Source: Chara braunii (lineage: Eukaryota; Streptophyta; Charophyceae; Charales; Characeae). From it: 52,506 nt of DNA. Made by a program: the position numbers and the translations under genes. The DNA is taken from NCBI GenBank assembly GCA_003427395.1, contig BFEA01000164.1, positions 179,164-231,669 of the forward strand, in the 5' to 3' direction. The notes beneath the pieces were generated by a model. It did not search any database and was not told where the DNA came from. It was given only the letters and a program-made list of their open reading frames with translations. This document shows positions 31,311 to 41,699 of this stretch, piece after piece; position 1 is the stretch's first letter, and every line of letters starts with the position of its first letter.

Positions 31311-32230
31311 TCTACCTTTAGTTTTAGATGAGGGAAGGGACCTCTCTGAAACCTGCATCTCTATGCTTTCTTGAGGCTAACGGGAGGTCTCTTGGAGGTA
31401 CTCTCAGATGAGGGAAGGGACCTCTCTCGGATCAACACTTTGTATTCCCTAAGGCTGAAGGGAGGTCTCAAGGGAATACATTGTCGGTTGTTGTTTGTCT
31501 GTTGTTGTTTAGTGCCTCTTGAGACTGAGGGGACGTCTCTTGAGAAATGTTTGTTCTGTAATCTGGGACATGAACTGTGTGACTGTGGGTATGAGATATC
31601 TGCTTGACTGTCTGTGCGTGGGATTTTCTTCTCTATCATAAAGATGTATTGTATGTCGGGGCTAGCCAGAGCCTTACCGTAGTAGGTTGCAATTTGGTGG
31701 GGTCAGCAGGTCCCTGACGCGAGTGTCGAATTCCGTAGTTGACTGAGGCTAAGACTTCGGGGGTCTGGCCTGTGAGGTCAAGAGGGGTCAGTTGGAACCC
31801 TACCGCAGTCAGAGGATGCAATCCAGTGAGGTTCGCTAGAGCCTGGAACTGTGGTTAGACCGGGTCCTACGTTCAAAAATTTGGGCGGGGCGGTCAGTGC
31901 CCTAGGCCAAGAACTGGTGGGTGGGCCGGTCCCCGACCGCAGTGGTCAAATCCAGGTACGGGACAGTCTGACTGACGGGAGGTCTACTGTCATAGGGTGA
32001 CCAGACCCGCTATAATCTGGGTGTCCTGGTGAGAGTGCGAAAGGGCTGCCATACTCAACTAGTGGGTATGTTGGTCCTGACCTGGAGGCAGGTTAAAGGG
32101 GCCGTCAAGACAAATGGTCTGATTGGTCCTGGCCTGAGGCGGGCCAAATAAGGTATGTCAGACTGACGGGAGGCCTGTCATTCCTGGCTAGTGGTGGGCC
32201 AAAACCAAGGCAGTCAATAACTCTTGGGTG
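31310..32230. repeat. Degenerate G-rich repeats between pol and 3' LTR
   Basis: Two kinds occur. Near 31320-31560, GATGAGGGAAGGGACCTCTC and GAGGGGAGGTCTC units recur three to four times at 70-110 bases. Near 31650-32220, TGACGGGAGG, GGTCCTGGCCTGAGG and GTGGGCCAAA blocks recur at about 70-80 bases. No gene is evident. Confidence 0.5.
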
Positions 32231-34500
32231 TGAAGAACTGTCTTGTAAAGTCTATTAAACTGTTATTTCTTCATTTTGTTATTTTATTATTTTATTATTT
32301 TATTTTGGGTTTTGTCTTGTTTACTTGTTGCCTAGTTGTTAATTGTTGGGGAGTTTGCTTGTTGGGGGCATGGTTTGATGTCCGAGGGACTCGCTGTTTT
32401 GCAGGTATATAGAGATTTACTTGAAGTTCCCAAACCAGAGAAAAGCAAAGGGGTTTGGTATCCCTTCTCCTTTATCGGAAAAGTTGAAGAGACGCCTCAC
32501 TCAGATCAGAGAGAGAGAACGGTTAGTATCCCCTGAGCTACTTGAGAAATTGAGAAGATGCCTCATTCGAGCCAAAGAATGTTAAAGAGGGTTTGGTATG
32601 CCCTACCCCTAGCATGGCAGACTGGATGAGTGCCACGAGCATTGATATCAGACTGACAATGTTCTCCATTTTGCACTCAAAATGAAGATTGAGGTAAATT
32701 TTCTGCTGTAGAAATTCATATGGGAATCAGATTTCAGAACAGTGAGAGGTCAAAGTCAGCAGTAGGTGAGAAAGTAAAACATAATCCTTCTTAATTTTAT
32801 TTGGTGGCCGATAAGCGGCCTGGTTCACGAGGAACCCGCATCCCTGGCCTTAAGGTATTCAAACTCTCAAGCCAGGGACGTTATGAAATGTAACATGAGC
32901 CGATGAAAGAAGGAAGAAGATGCAGAGAAGAGTGCAACTATTAGAGTGAGAGGTAAGAAAGGTTGCACATGGGACAGGAGAAGGAGGAACAATCACTAAG
33001 GCTCTAGTTGTCGCGGGAGTAGTGAGAGCTCTGGGATAGTAAGGAGGGGAAGAGGTGTCGGGTGCGCCGTAGCGAGCCTCAAATTTCTTTTGAAAGTATT
33101 CCATCTTTGTAGGGGATGGGGTTCTCTCGCACCAGCCTACGAAGGCTTGGCACTGGTATGATCTCAGGTGAGAACCATATCCCTCTTTGAAACTGAAATC
33201 GCGCCGTGCTTGAGCCGGCAGCTCGTCGCGCTCCTTCCCCGCTCTCCCACCTATTCTCTTCCCTGTCCGCGACGTGCCTCAGGCATGGCGGAAGACGAGA
33301 TGAGTACTAAAAAAGAGATAAAAGAGAAGAAAAGGGCTTAGTACTGAGGATTCGGACTGAAAGAATATTGTGAGAACGTGAAGGAGATGCGCTATTAAGA
33401 AAGAAAGAGAGAGGCGATTATACAGATCGTACAAGAACTGACGTGTAGTGGAAACAAAGAAGGACCTATGCGACCTATCAGCTGCGACAAGATGTCTACT
33501 AATTCCTAGCGCAGAACTGCCAACAGAGTTCCGCTACAGGTTTCTGTGAGAATGAGTAAGAGCGCCTTCGATTCACGGTTTTGTACTGGAAATTTGGCCC
33601 ATCGGGGATGCTGGGCAGGAGTTTGGTATCATGTTGGAGGGCGCGGTGTCCCGGCCCTCCGCTAAGTACCCAATGCTTGTTCGGACTCACTACTTACCTA
33701 TTACCAGCCCAGGGAATCTGCTGCTGCATGGGCCTTCGTGGGGCACTGAATTTTCGCAGTGCACCGAGTGGCTGCACACGGGTCGAGTCTGCAGAGTACC
33801 GAGTGTCGGCTCACGGGTCGAGTCTGCAGAATACCGAGTGCCTACACACTTGTCGAGTTCATAGCGTATCGTACATCCGTTTACTCACCGCTGTGTATGC
33901 CGCATGCCCTCGCAGTAGACCAGGTACCAGTTCGCGGGGTCATGCAGAATCGATAGGCCCCGCTATTGGGTTTCCCATTGGTACCGCACAGGGTCAGTGC
34001 CCTACCCTACATCGGGCGAGTCAGTAGCTGAAGTGACCGCCAGATTTGCCTAGTGCGATAGAGAAAGGGGCGGAGGAAGCACGGTCTACTCTGCCACGTG
34101 CCTAGTCCCTATAGTCGTGTATTGGGGTAGATGCAGTGGCAACGGTAAGAAAAAACGTAGAAGAAAGGAAAAAGGGAAAGGTCGAGTGTTAAGCCTGGAT
34201 CCATGTCTAGACCTAGATCGATGTTATTGTGTCTCAGGGCCTGGCAGTTCACTGGTATTTCGGCGTGAGAAATTCTGAAGCGTTATTCTCCCCTCTCTGT
34301 TATTATTGCCCCTACTATTGTCTATTCCTTTATTTAATCTTCCTTTCGGTTACTTCGCGGGGTGCGGCTAACGATTCGTTTTTGAACCATGATCGTAAAA
34401 GGACGGTCTAGACTGGCCCGACCTTCTGCGTCTTGCTCTAATACTGACTCGACTGACCACGCGCCACACAGCAGGGCCTCAAAGAGGGGCGACCCGCGAC
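32231..34500. other. 3' non-coding region of element B
   Basis: AT-rich TTATT repeats lie at 32270-32310. A GC-richer zone follows with short frames on both strands that I do not recognise, including an 81-codon minus frame at 33104-32859. Besides the 35-base repeat listed separately, nothing stands out. Confidence 0.4.
33775..33880. repeat. 35-base tandem repeat, three copies
   Basis: CACGGGTCGAGTCTGCAGA with TACCGAGTG recurs at exactly 35 bases (GTCGAG at 33782, 33817, 33852). The third copy is diverged. Confidence 0.8.
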
Positions 34501-34509
34501 CGCTTCGGT

Positions 34510-34550
34510 AGGGGGCTTATCACCCCCCTGCGGAAGGTCATAAGCCCCCT
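34510..34550. repeat. Inverted repeat, 11-base arms
   Basis: AGGGGGCTTAT at 34510-34520 pairs with ATAAGCCCCCT at 34540-34550 around a 19-base loop. A stable hairpin is likely near the 3' end of the element RNA. Confidence 0.75.
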
Positions 34551-34658
34551 CCTTACCATCGGACACGGGCACCCATCAGGGGTGGCCTTATAAGTTCTTT
34601 TGAAGGTTGGAGGGCAGCCGATCCGGATCCCATTATGGGACTATGGTATATTGAACAA

Positions 34659-34708
34659 GTAGTCATGCGCTATGACCTTTGGTGTAGTCATGCGCTATGA
34701 CCTTTGGT
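34659..34708. repeat. Perfect 25-base tandem duplication
   Basis: Two identical 25-base units (GTAGTCATGCGCTATGACCT and five further bases) stand side by side. Confidence 0.95.
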
Positions 34709-34973
34709 GTTCGATTTCCTCTTTTGATTTTAATCATTTTTCTCAATTTCAATTACTGAAAGCAGAATTTAGAGGGCTGCCAGTGTCCCTCATTTGGAAT
34801 GTAGAGATTGAGGCACATAGGGATCCTATAAAAAAAGGGAGGAGCCGTGTCACTTGCTATGGGCCGGCGTTGTACTCACTGTGAGTCGCTCAAGCTGGGA
34901 TCTGACTCCCGAGTGCGTGCCATACAGTGACTCGCGCTGAGTGTGGGGCTCTCAGGCTATCCGACAAGTGGCT

Positions 34974-35450
34974 ATGGCGCGCAGCAATGGTCTCGATGGC
35001 TATAAGCCGAGATACCTGCGGTACTTCTGGAGCTGGGAGCCCAAGAGAGAGGAGGGTGTCATAGTTGATGCCTGTCTGAATTATAGCAAGTATGATCACG
35101 TGGTAAAGTTGAGAGTCAACGTCTACGGGAAAAAAAAGCAAGAAATGAGTGAGGATGTTGTGGTTCAGGGGGTGGTCACCGAGGCTCGTGATAGAGCCGC
35201 ACGGAGGTGCCGCCGAGATGGGGTGACTGCTGCTTTAAAAGTTACTTTTACTTACCATGAAGAAGAGACCTCCAGGAGTACTACCGAAACAGAGCAACAA
35301 GAGCTAGATCGGGACTCAGAGGCAGAGTCCGAGGAAAGTGATGCTCGGACCCAGCCCTGGCACACGCTGGAGCAGTGGAGAAGGGAGCACCCGCCGACCG
35401 AGTCAGTGGAGGACGGGCCTGAAGCTAGCTCTGGCCAGCGGAAAGAATGA
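34974..35450 (+). CDS. ORF between pol and 3' LTR, possible divergent array relative (158 aa)
   Basis: From ATG 34974; the frame is open 33 bases further up. LDGYKPRYLRYFWSWEPKRE, then VIVDACLNYSKYDHVVKLRV, NVYGKKK, then a helix VVTEARDRAARRCRRDG. The order PY..RY, hydrophobic strand, D..(V/L)RV-x-VY-x-K-K, E-A-R helix matches the accessory array, but identity is low. The C-terminal third is acidic and Ser/Thr/Glu-rich (about residues 100-158), unlike the array. No signal peptide or membrane helix, so not an envelope protein. It opens 3.5 kb after pol and ends about 85 bases before a purine tract. Confidence 0.5.
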   Translation: MARSNGLDGYKPRYLRYFWSWEPKREEGVIVDACLNYSKYDHVVKLRVNVYGKKKQEMSEDVVVQGVVTEARDRAARRCRRDGVTAALKVTFTYHEEETSRSTTETEQQELDRDSEAESEESDARTQPWHTLEQWRREHPPTESVEDGPEASSGQRKE

Positions 35451-35533
35451 GACGAGAGAGAGGTAGTTATGTATGATCGGCGAGAAGGCGAAAGCACGCG
35501 AAAAATGAGAAGAGCACATACACAATGAGAGTC

Positions 35534-35547
35534 GGGGGAGAGAAGGA
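35534..35547 (+). promoter_or_regulatory. Candidate polypurine tract
   Basis: GGGGGAGAGAAGGA lies about 60 bases before the point where LTR homology becomes clear. A PPT normally abuts the 3' LTR, so either the LTR begins near 35550 and its first bases have diverged, or this is not the tract. Confidence 0.4.
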
Positions 35548-36443
35548 TAATTCGCGCCCGTGCGTCCGGGGAATGACGTCAGTTCTGAGTGAGTCGCAGT
35601 TACGGAGACACAGTCCACGAGAGGCGCTGACGGGATGCATGAGTGAGGGAGAGAAAGCACGAGAGAGGCGGAGGGTCTGCGAAGATTGAGTAACGCGTCT
35701 AAGATGCGGTTGACGCGGTCGTTCTTGCTAAGTCATAGCGAGGCGAAAAGGGGCCGTCATGTTGAGAGGATGATGTGTGCGGATACAAAACTGGGTGGCT
35801 GTGGAGAGAAAGGATGGACCACGCAGAGCGGTCACGGAGAGGGTTCAGAGGCGCTGTTTCTTATGAGATGGTTATGGGCTGAACGAGAATGTAGTGCTTG
35901 AGTTGGCTGGACAAACGGGATAGGGGAAGTCAGACTTCCGTAAGAGGCTCTGCGCGTGAACGAGAGGTTGGCGTCATCAGCTCTGTTTAGCCTCGCTGGT
36001 TCCTTGGTGCACAAACTTCCATCAACTACTGTTGCGAAGAATATCTAAGGAAGATACGATCACAATGCTGGGGGAGTGTCACTCGTATGTTTATGGGCTA
36101 AGTACACGCAGGAGGCGCGAATGACGAGCAGCCAACTAATTGGGGCGTGTCTGGCCCTGGGGAACACGTGCGGTTAAATGTCGTCGTCGCCCTCTTCGCA
36201 CGTTAATACTTTTGAGGTTTGCATTCTCAATGCTATCGTTGGTCAACGCATATTCTCTAGGTTGAGAACTTTATCAAGCGATCCACTAGGAAAACCCTTG
36301 TGCCAGTCACCGACACTTGTTGTGAAAAGGAGTTTCTTGACTTACCCTGTCTCTGCGCAGACATGATCATGTCAACTAAGAGTCCGTGGAGCAACTTATC
36401 ACAGTCATTGTTGTGATTAGAGCACATTCGGTAACTTGTGAGT

Positions 36444-36708
36444 NNNNNNNNNNNNNNNNNNNNNNNNNNNNNNNNNNNNNNNNNNNNNNNNNNNNNNNNN
36501 NNNNNNNNNNNNNNNNNNNNNNNNNNNNNNNNNNNNNNNNNNNNNNNNNNNNNNNNNNNNNNNNNNNNNNNNNNNNNNNNNNNNNNNNNNNNNNNNNNNN
36601 NNNNNNNNNNNNNNNNNNNNNNNNNNNNNNNNNNNNNNNNNNNNNNNNNNNNNNNNNNNNNNNNNNNNNNNNNNNNNNNNNNNNNNNNNNNNNNNNNNNN
36701 NNNNNNNN
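36444..36708. other. Assembly gap (N) in right LTR
   Basis: 265 N bases, with the same TATTAGTATATGCAG to the right as the gap in the left LTR. The two gaps start within 50 bases of the same LTR position. Confidence 0.99.
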
Positions 36709-39088
36709 TATTAGTATATGCAGTTAACTCCACATTGCATTTCTACCCATTATGCACCGTCCTTGCGCGCAGTGCGCGTTACTCGTCGGTCCTTCAGACG
36801 AGCTGATAGGACTGGCTTTGAACTGAGTCGTTGAGGTTACTCCAATGCTTTGTATGAGTCTTTTTTTTTTTCTCCTTCTTTTTCGCCTTGCGGCTGATTT
36901 CATCTGGTCCTACCAAGTGCTCATGACCTTCTTCGATTTCCCTTTTCTCCTTGGCTTGGAAGATGGTGAACTGGAAAATTCAAATGATGCCGATCGACAT
37001 GGGGTTTTGATGGTGAACACAGAAAAAAGCATACACAAAGATAAGATATCCCTAGGAATTCACCCTCCGTGCTTTGAATTCTTGGCTTGAGGCAAATTAT
37101 GAGTTGTCAGTGCCCTGCACTCTAAACGTCGCTTGCAAGAGGTCGATGATTGACTTTGGCGAGCTTTGCGATAAGCACTGATCCTTTTAGTGCTTATTAA
37201 TGAAGCTTTAGTCTAACAGTTTGGATTCAAAACCCTCGAAGCAGAATAGATTATAAGATGATAACGTTATTGACTTACCGTTTAGTCATGGTTGCTCGAT
37301 GGGAAAGAAGCGAGTCACTCTTAAGAAAGTTGCATATTTACTTGCTAAGTTCCTAATGGACGGAGACTAGGGACACAGTCTCAAGACACAGGTTTGTTCA
37401 ATGAAAAGGGATTGTTGACTCGATCCAGTCCAAAACCCTTCTATGTATGCTGAGGTTAAGATCATGTTTGGTGTGAGAGCAAAGCTTGTTGTCATACTGA
37501 GTCCTATGAAATGCCTTTAGCGAAGGCTGAGTGAGCAATGCGAGGGCAAAATTGAAACATGAGACCTCGAATAGGGACCAAGCTTGCATTGTTCTGTGTT
37601 GTGGTCGTTACTTGAAAGTCCCGTGGGGCTCTAGTCTGTTGACAGTAGCCCTTCGCCACTGTACCTAAGTGTGAGGAAGAGTTGAGCAACATCTAGTGTG
37701 GGGTCACTCTCATGTGACTCGTTACCGTTAGTCCCGAGTGTATTCTTCGAGTGGGGTTTATCAATCGTTATGCGCTCTGTACTAGTCAGGTCAGGTCTGT
37801 CGCCAGAAAGATGTGGCGGTCAAAGATTCACTCCGGTGACGTGATCACCTCTGATGCCTTGCTCAACACGTCGACTTTACGCCAGCGTGGGATTTGGGTG
37901 AAAGGCGCTAACGTCATTTTGTGTGAGGGTTAAACTGATTTTCAGTGAAAGCTACTCAAATGGAAGAGAGGTCCCAAATGCTGCTCCTCATGTAAGACCA
38001 GATTTATTTTGAATCCTCCTGACGTCTGGCATTCTGTTCGCTCATGTAATCACCGCTGACCATTACTTGAACCTACCTGATTCATCTAACCAAACATTTG
38101 GCTGAGTCCATCCCTGTGCACTACGGAGCTTGCGCAGATCACAAGCGAGATACCTGCGTTTGTACTCAAACCCGTTGTGCCAGGTACTAACCGAGTCAAA
38201 ATCAAAAGTGGGCGTCCTGTGCCCTATCGAGGGTTACTGTTGGAAGGCGACCTGTGCATTACGTGAACAGTCCCTATGTTTAATGGCTAAGCTTATACAG
38301 TGTAAGTAGCTGGAACTGAGGCCAGCATTCCCAACGTTACAGTATACAAACGAGAGTGATCAGTGAAGTGCCCGCTGCACGAAGGCAAACTCGAAGCCCT
38401 ATGACATTGTCATTCGGTGTGTGCGGGTTAAACGAAAGCACCGAACACCCACCTTGCTAAGTACCGGATAAGTGAAGTGAAGAAAGGGGCGTCTGTTAAA
38501 GCGGCTGACTCGATCTACTGTAGATGGTGATGGGCGTTGGCTGGCTCTCAGTCAGGGCTTTGGGAGCAACTCAGAGAACCCAATTCAGGGCTAGTGTCTA
38601 CACGGGTCTACCCTTGAGTAGTGCCCGATAGAGGCCCATGTCACGATCACCACGTCTCTCACGGAACAGGTGAGAATTGAGTCCGGTGAAGACCGTTGGG
38701 GAAATTACACAGCATTATTCGTTTCCAGGTTAGCTCTTGAACAGTCTGAGCTCGTCGGGCACCTACTAAAGCCTCAAATATCGACATCAGGAAGTGAGTG
38801 TAGTTGGACTGTGAGTCAGCATTGGATGCTTGACTGATTCTCTCTTCCTTATCTGATGATTAACCTGTAGGCCGGAGCCCGCTTCAGCACTCGAGGCGGT
38901 GCTGACATGTAGCTAACATTTGGGGCACTGCGCATCATTGAACTGTTGGACTAACTTTCACGATCCTAAGTTTAGGAACAACCCTCTACTGTGCGCGTGA
39001 AAATCATTAAGTTTAACTGTAGTCTACTCTATCCTCTACCTAAATCCAAAGGGGTGTAAAGAAAAGTACAGAAAAGGAGAAGATCCTC

Positions 39089-39313
39089 GTGCTGAAATGT
39101 AGATCAGAACAAGACAAAAAGGAGGGATGGGAGGAAGAGGCGTGCCGAGACATGGAAACGCATAGGAAAATTCAATGCGAACACGCGATTCGGATGGTAA
39201 GGAGGGAGAAATATATTGAATATGTAATTTATTATTATGGTCACAATCGCCAGTTACACAGTACTGGTTCGTTGCTAGAGACGATGCAGCAAGCTAGGAT
39301 GAGGCTCGAGTGA
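39089..39313 (+). CDS. Small LTR ORF 1, right copy (74 aa)
   Basis: KEGWEEEACRDMETHRKIQ, then YIEYVIYYYGHN, then GSLLETMQQARMRLE, closely matching the left copy. An extra A in the A run near 39119 shifts the first codons, and the left copy's ATG is followed here by TAG. The frame therefore opens only from non-ATG codons or from the internal Met of DMETHRK. Confidence 0.4.
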   Translation: MLKCRSEQDKKEGWEEEACRDMETHRKIQCEHAIRMVRREKYIEYVIYYYGHNRQLHSTGSLLETMQQARMRLE

Positions 39314-39464
39314 ACACGGAGGATGTCCAGGCTTCCCTCTTGAGGTTCCTGCCAACATTCTAGCTAACGCAAACCCTTCAGCAATTCGCAGCCTTTCTAG
39401 TGGAGGCTGTTCAGTGATCGTCACCCCATCAAAAGCCCAACCAATCGAGTTACCAGAACACTTA

Positions 39465-39600
39465 GTCGGAACTCATTCAACAGTATTCAAGCAATACTCG
39501 GCAATATTCAAGCAACAATCAGTCAACACTCAATCATTGCTCAATAAGTATTCAATCAACATTCAATCGTTTGAGTTACTCAAGAATTTCAACCAGAATC
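39465..39600 (+). repeat. TATTCAAG/ACTCAACA leader repeat, right LTR
   Basis: The same A/C/T-rich units as at 20925-21080, with a 16-base difference at the downstream edge. Confidence 0.6.
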
Positions 39601-39681
39601 AATCGGTGTGTCAGAGACCACTTCTGGTCAGACAGATTCCCCATTCAAAAACGTTGGATCTGTCCCAAAGATCAACAACAC

Positions 39682-40185
39682 ATGAGTGTAGTCCAGTCAT
39701 CTCCTCTCAATGAATCAGTCCTGGCCAATCTCAACAAGATAGCTCTCAAGGACTCAATTGACTACCAGAATGTCAGTGATGTTAGCTTCAGCCGAGGGGA
39801 TTTGTCAGCCTTTGTTGTCCATACCAGTTTCGCAGGGGGTTCTATTCATGACCTGAGGATCTATTTGAAGAAGGGAAAGGAGACCCATGAGCACTTCGAT
39901 TCGGTCTGGATCACAGCTGCCCGGTATCTCGAGGAGAGAGAAAAAAAGCTTGATGAGGGTGGAACAAAGCTGATTCGTAGCTTCGGACCCAAGCTTTATT
40001 CTGACTATCCCAGACCCTTAGTTCCCTTTCTTCTCATTGACGGTTCTTGTTGGGGTGACCTGGTAGAACTAGCCAAGAGGTACATTTCTCCTGCTGTGAT
40101 CGACTATGAGGCAGTCACCGAACCGTCAGATTTCCAGCATCTCAGACAAGGGATTTTTTCTCAGCCGTATCTTCCTACTCTATGA
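39682..40185 (+). CDS. LTR-resident accessory ORF, right copy (167 aa)
   Basis: It matches the left copy from MSVVQSSP to SDFQHLR, with about 17 substitutions, and keeps SIHDLRIYLKKGKETHEHF, the WITAARYLEEREKKL helix and LVELAKRYISPAVIDYEAV. The left copy stops after FQHLR; here TGA is CAA and the frame runs 12 codons on (QGIFSQPYLPTL). In the 3' LTR it would be transcribed only by read-through or from the LTR's own promoter. The frame has no indel against the left copy over this part, whereas nearby LTR sequence has several. Confidence 0.55.
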   Translation: MSVVQSSPLNESVLANLNKIALKDSIDYQNVSDVSFSRGDLSAFVVHTSFAGGSIHDLRIYLKKGKETHEHFDSVWITAARYLEEREKKLDEGGTKLIRSFGPKLYSDYPRPLVPFLLIDGSCWGDLVELAKRYISPAVIDYEAVTEPSDFQHLRQGIFSQPYLPTL

Positions 40186-40823
40186 GAGGAGTTTTGTGCC
40201 ATGGTTGACTTCCGCATCATGGGACTTGGATGGAAGTGTTCAGAGCTAGCAGGGTTCAGATGACTCTATATTTAGACGCCACAGACTCAGAGGGTACGGG
40301 GACATGGCTCGAGGCACAAGAAACGCACAGCAAAGTGAGAAATTGAGTGTGAGATTCAAATGGACGAGTGAGGACTCTTGATTGGTGCTGGCCATGTCTC
40401 CTACATGTGTACTTCCTGAGACTATTACGAATTCTCATTCTTCCCGCACTTAACTTTGTCATTGCTCCAATTAGTCAGTCTTGCTCATGCAGTCGTTGCT
40501 GGTGATTGCATTTCTCTGATGACTCTGTCACGGTTTTCAAAAGTAGTAAACTGGCAAAATTGATGCAGGCACGACACACCATAATTTTATGATTATTATT
40601 TTCATGATTCTTTGTTGTTCCGAATCAAAATAAAAGATTCCTAAGACCGGCGACCGGCGAAGACCGCAATTGAAGGGTCTTGCTCGAAGCCGGACGCACA
40701 CAACAGAAAGGGATTTGCTTTGTTTAATTTATTTAATTTATTGCAAATATCATCTAAAATCCTGCATGACAGCCTGTTGGCTTTCTGGTCACCAGAAGAG
40801 GCCTGACTAGAAAAAGTGCGACA

Positions 40824-41390
40824 CCATCTTTCTTTCCCCCCTTCATCGCAACCCACTCCCCTGCTTCCCAGCGCGATCTGCCTCCCCTCTTTTCCCACAG
40901 TCCTCCCCCACTTACCCTCCGCCCGCCTGCACATGCGCACCAGGGCCTGGTAGGAGCGACACATCAGTTTGAAGATAACGCAGGTCTCCTAAGATGAGCT
41001 CGACAAGTACAAAAATCTCGTTTGGAGCAAAAGGACAAGAGCTCATTTGATTTTGATTTCCAGTACAAATACGAACTGTGAGAGTGTGGCCCATCGAACC
41101 TCTAGCGTTTCAGGACTTCAAGCTAGAGATGTCAGAAAAGTTACAACCGGGACAACTGGCTTGCGTTAACCAAGGGTTCATAGCGACATTGCTTTTTGAT
41201 CCTTTGACGTCGCTCTTCCTATCGTTGTGGAGCAGAATTCACGAAGTGTTGGATCGCTCACCCGCCAGCAAGTCGAACACTTCGCCACGAGATCGTCATC
41301 GGCGTTGGATCCTTGATGCCGCCGATCCACGCACGTGACGCGCTCGAAAGGATTGACAAAATTTCTCTTGCCCATTGCTCTCTACGACAG
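40824..41390. other. Flank right of element B
   Basis: A pyrimidine-rich start, then mixed sequence with short frames I do not recognise. No repeat or gene is evident. Confidence 0.4.
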
Positions 41391-41399
41391 TTGAGATTG

Positions 41400-41490
41400 A
41401 TCTCGTCTCCTTCATCAACATCACTAAGCATCATCAGTGTCATCGTCATCAACAAGGATCATCATCATCATCACCATCATCATCATTATT
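41400..41490. repeat. (ATC)n repeat
   Basis: CAT/ATC triplets, purest at 41458-41487. Confidence 0.85.
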
Positions 41491-41699
41491 GAGGATTGCT
41501 CCGGTGACCTCCGTCTTACTAATCCCCTCCCTCTCGCTGACCTCTCTTAAAGATTTCATCTTTTCCTCTTCCTTTACCTCCTCCCTTCCCTCCTCTAACC
41601 CCCGCCTAATCGGTCGCACCATCCAAAAATTCCTAATGCGCATGATGCGTATTCTCTCTCTTAGGGTTTCTCTGACAATGCTGTTCACCCTGTCATTCA

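Larger units (their letters stand above)
16980..40823 (+). mobile_element. Element B: giant Ty3/gypsy LTR retrotransposon, about 23.8 kb
   Basis: Two direct copies (about 16980-22312 and 35608-40823) flank an interior with PBS, accessory ORF array, gag with CCHC knuckle, protease (DSGA), RT (YIDD), RNase H, integrase (CxxC zinc part, D, D, E, GPY/F-like end), a further small ORF and a purine-rich tract. The order PR-RT-RH-INT is that of Ty3/gypsy. Both LTRs end GTGCGACA; the left one is followed after four A by the PBS. The LTRs match in well over nine of ten bases by eye, so the insertion is fairly recent. gag and pol nevertheless carry several stops and frameshifts. Size and extra ORF upstream of gag recall Ogre-type elements. 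Exact 5' ends and target duplication are unresolved: CCATC follows the right LTR, and the nearest CCATC on the left is at 16890-16894. Confidence 0.9.
35608..40823 (+). repeat. 3' LTR of element B (about 5.2 kb)
   Basis: Colinear with the left LTR from AGTCCACG through GTGCGACA at 40823. It lacks 43 bases present at 17201-17243, and the TATA box is changed. It is followed by CCATCTTTCTTTCCC of the flank, not by a PBS. Confidence 0.88.

Noticed and set aside
32859-33104. Minus-strand 81-aa ORF as an antisense gene of element B
   Set aside because: Only the first half looks protein-like and there is no second copy or motif to support it.
34974-35450. Envelope gene
   Set aside because: No signal peptide, membrane helix or cysteine pattern.
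16980-40823. Segmental duplication of host DNA instead of LTRs
   Set aside because: The right end of the left copy is followed at once by a PBS, both copies end in ...CA, and gag-pol lies between them in the same direction.
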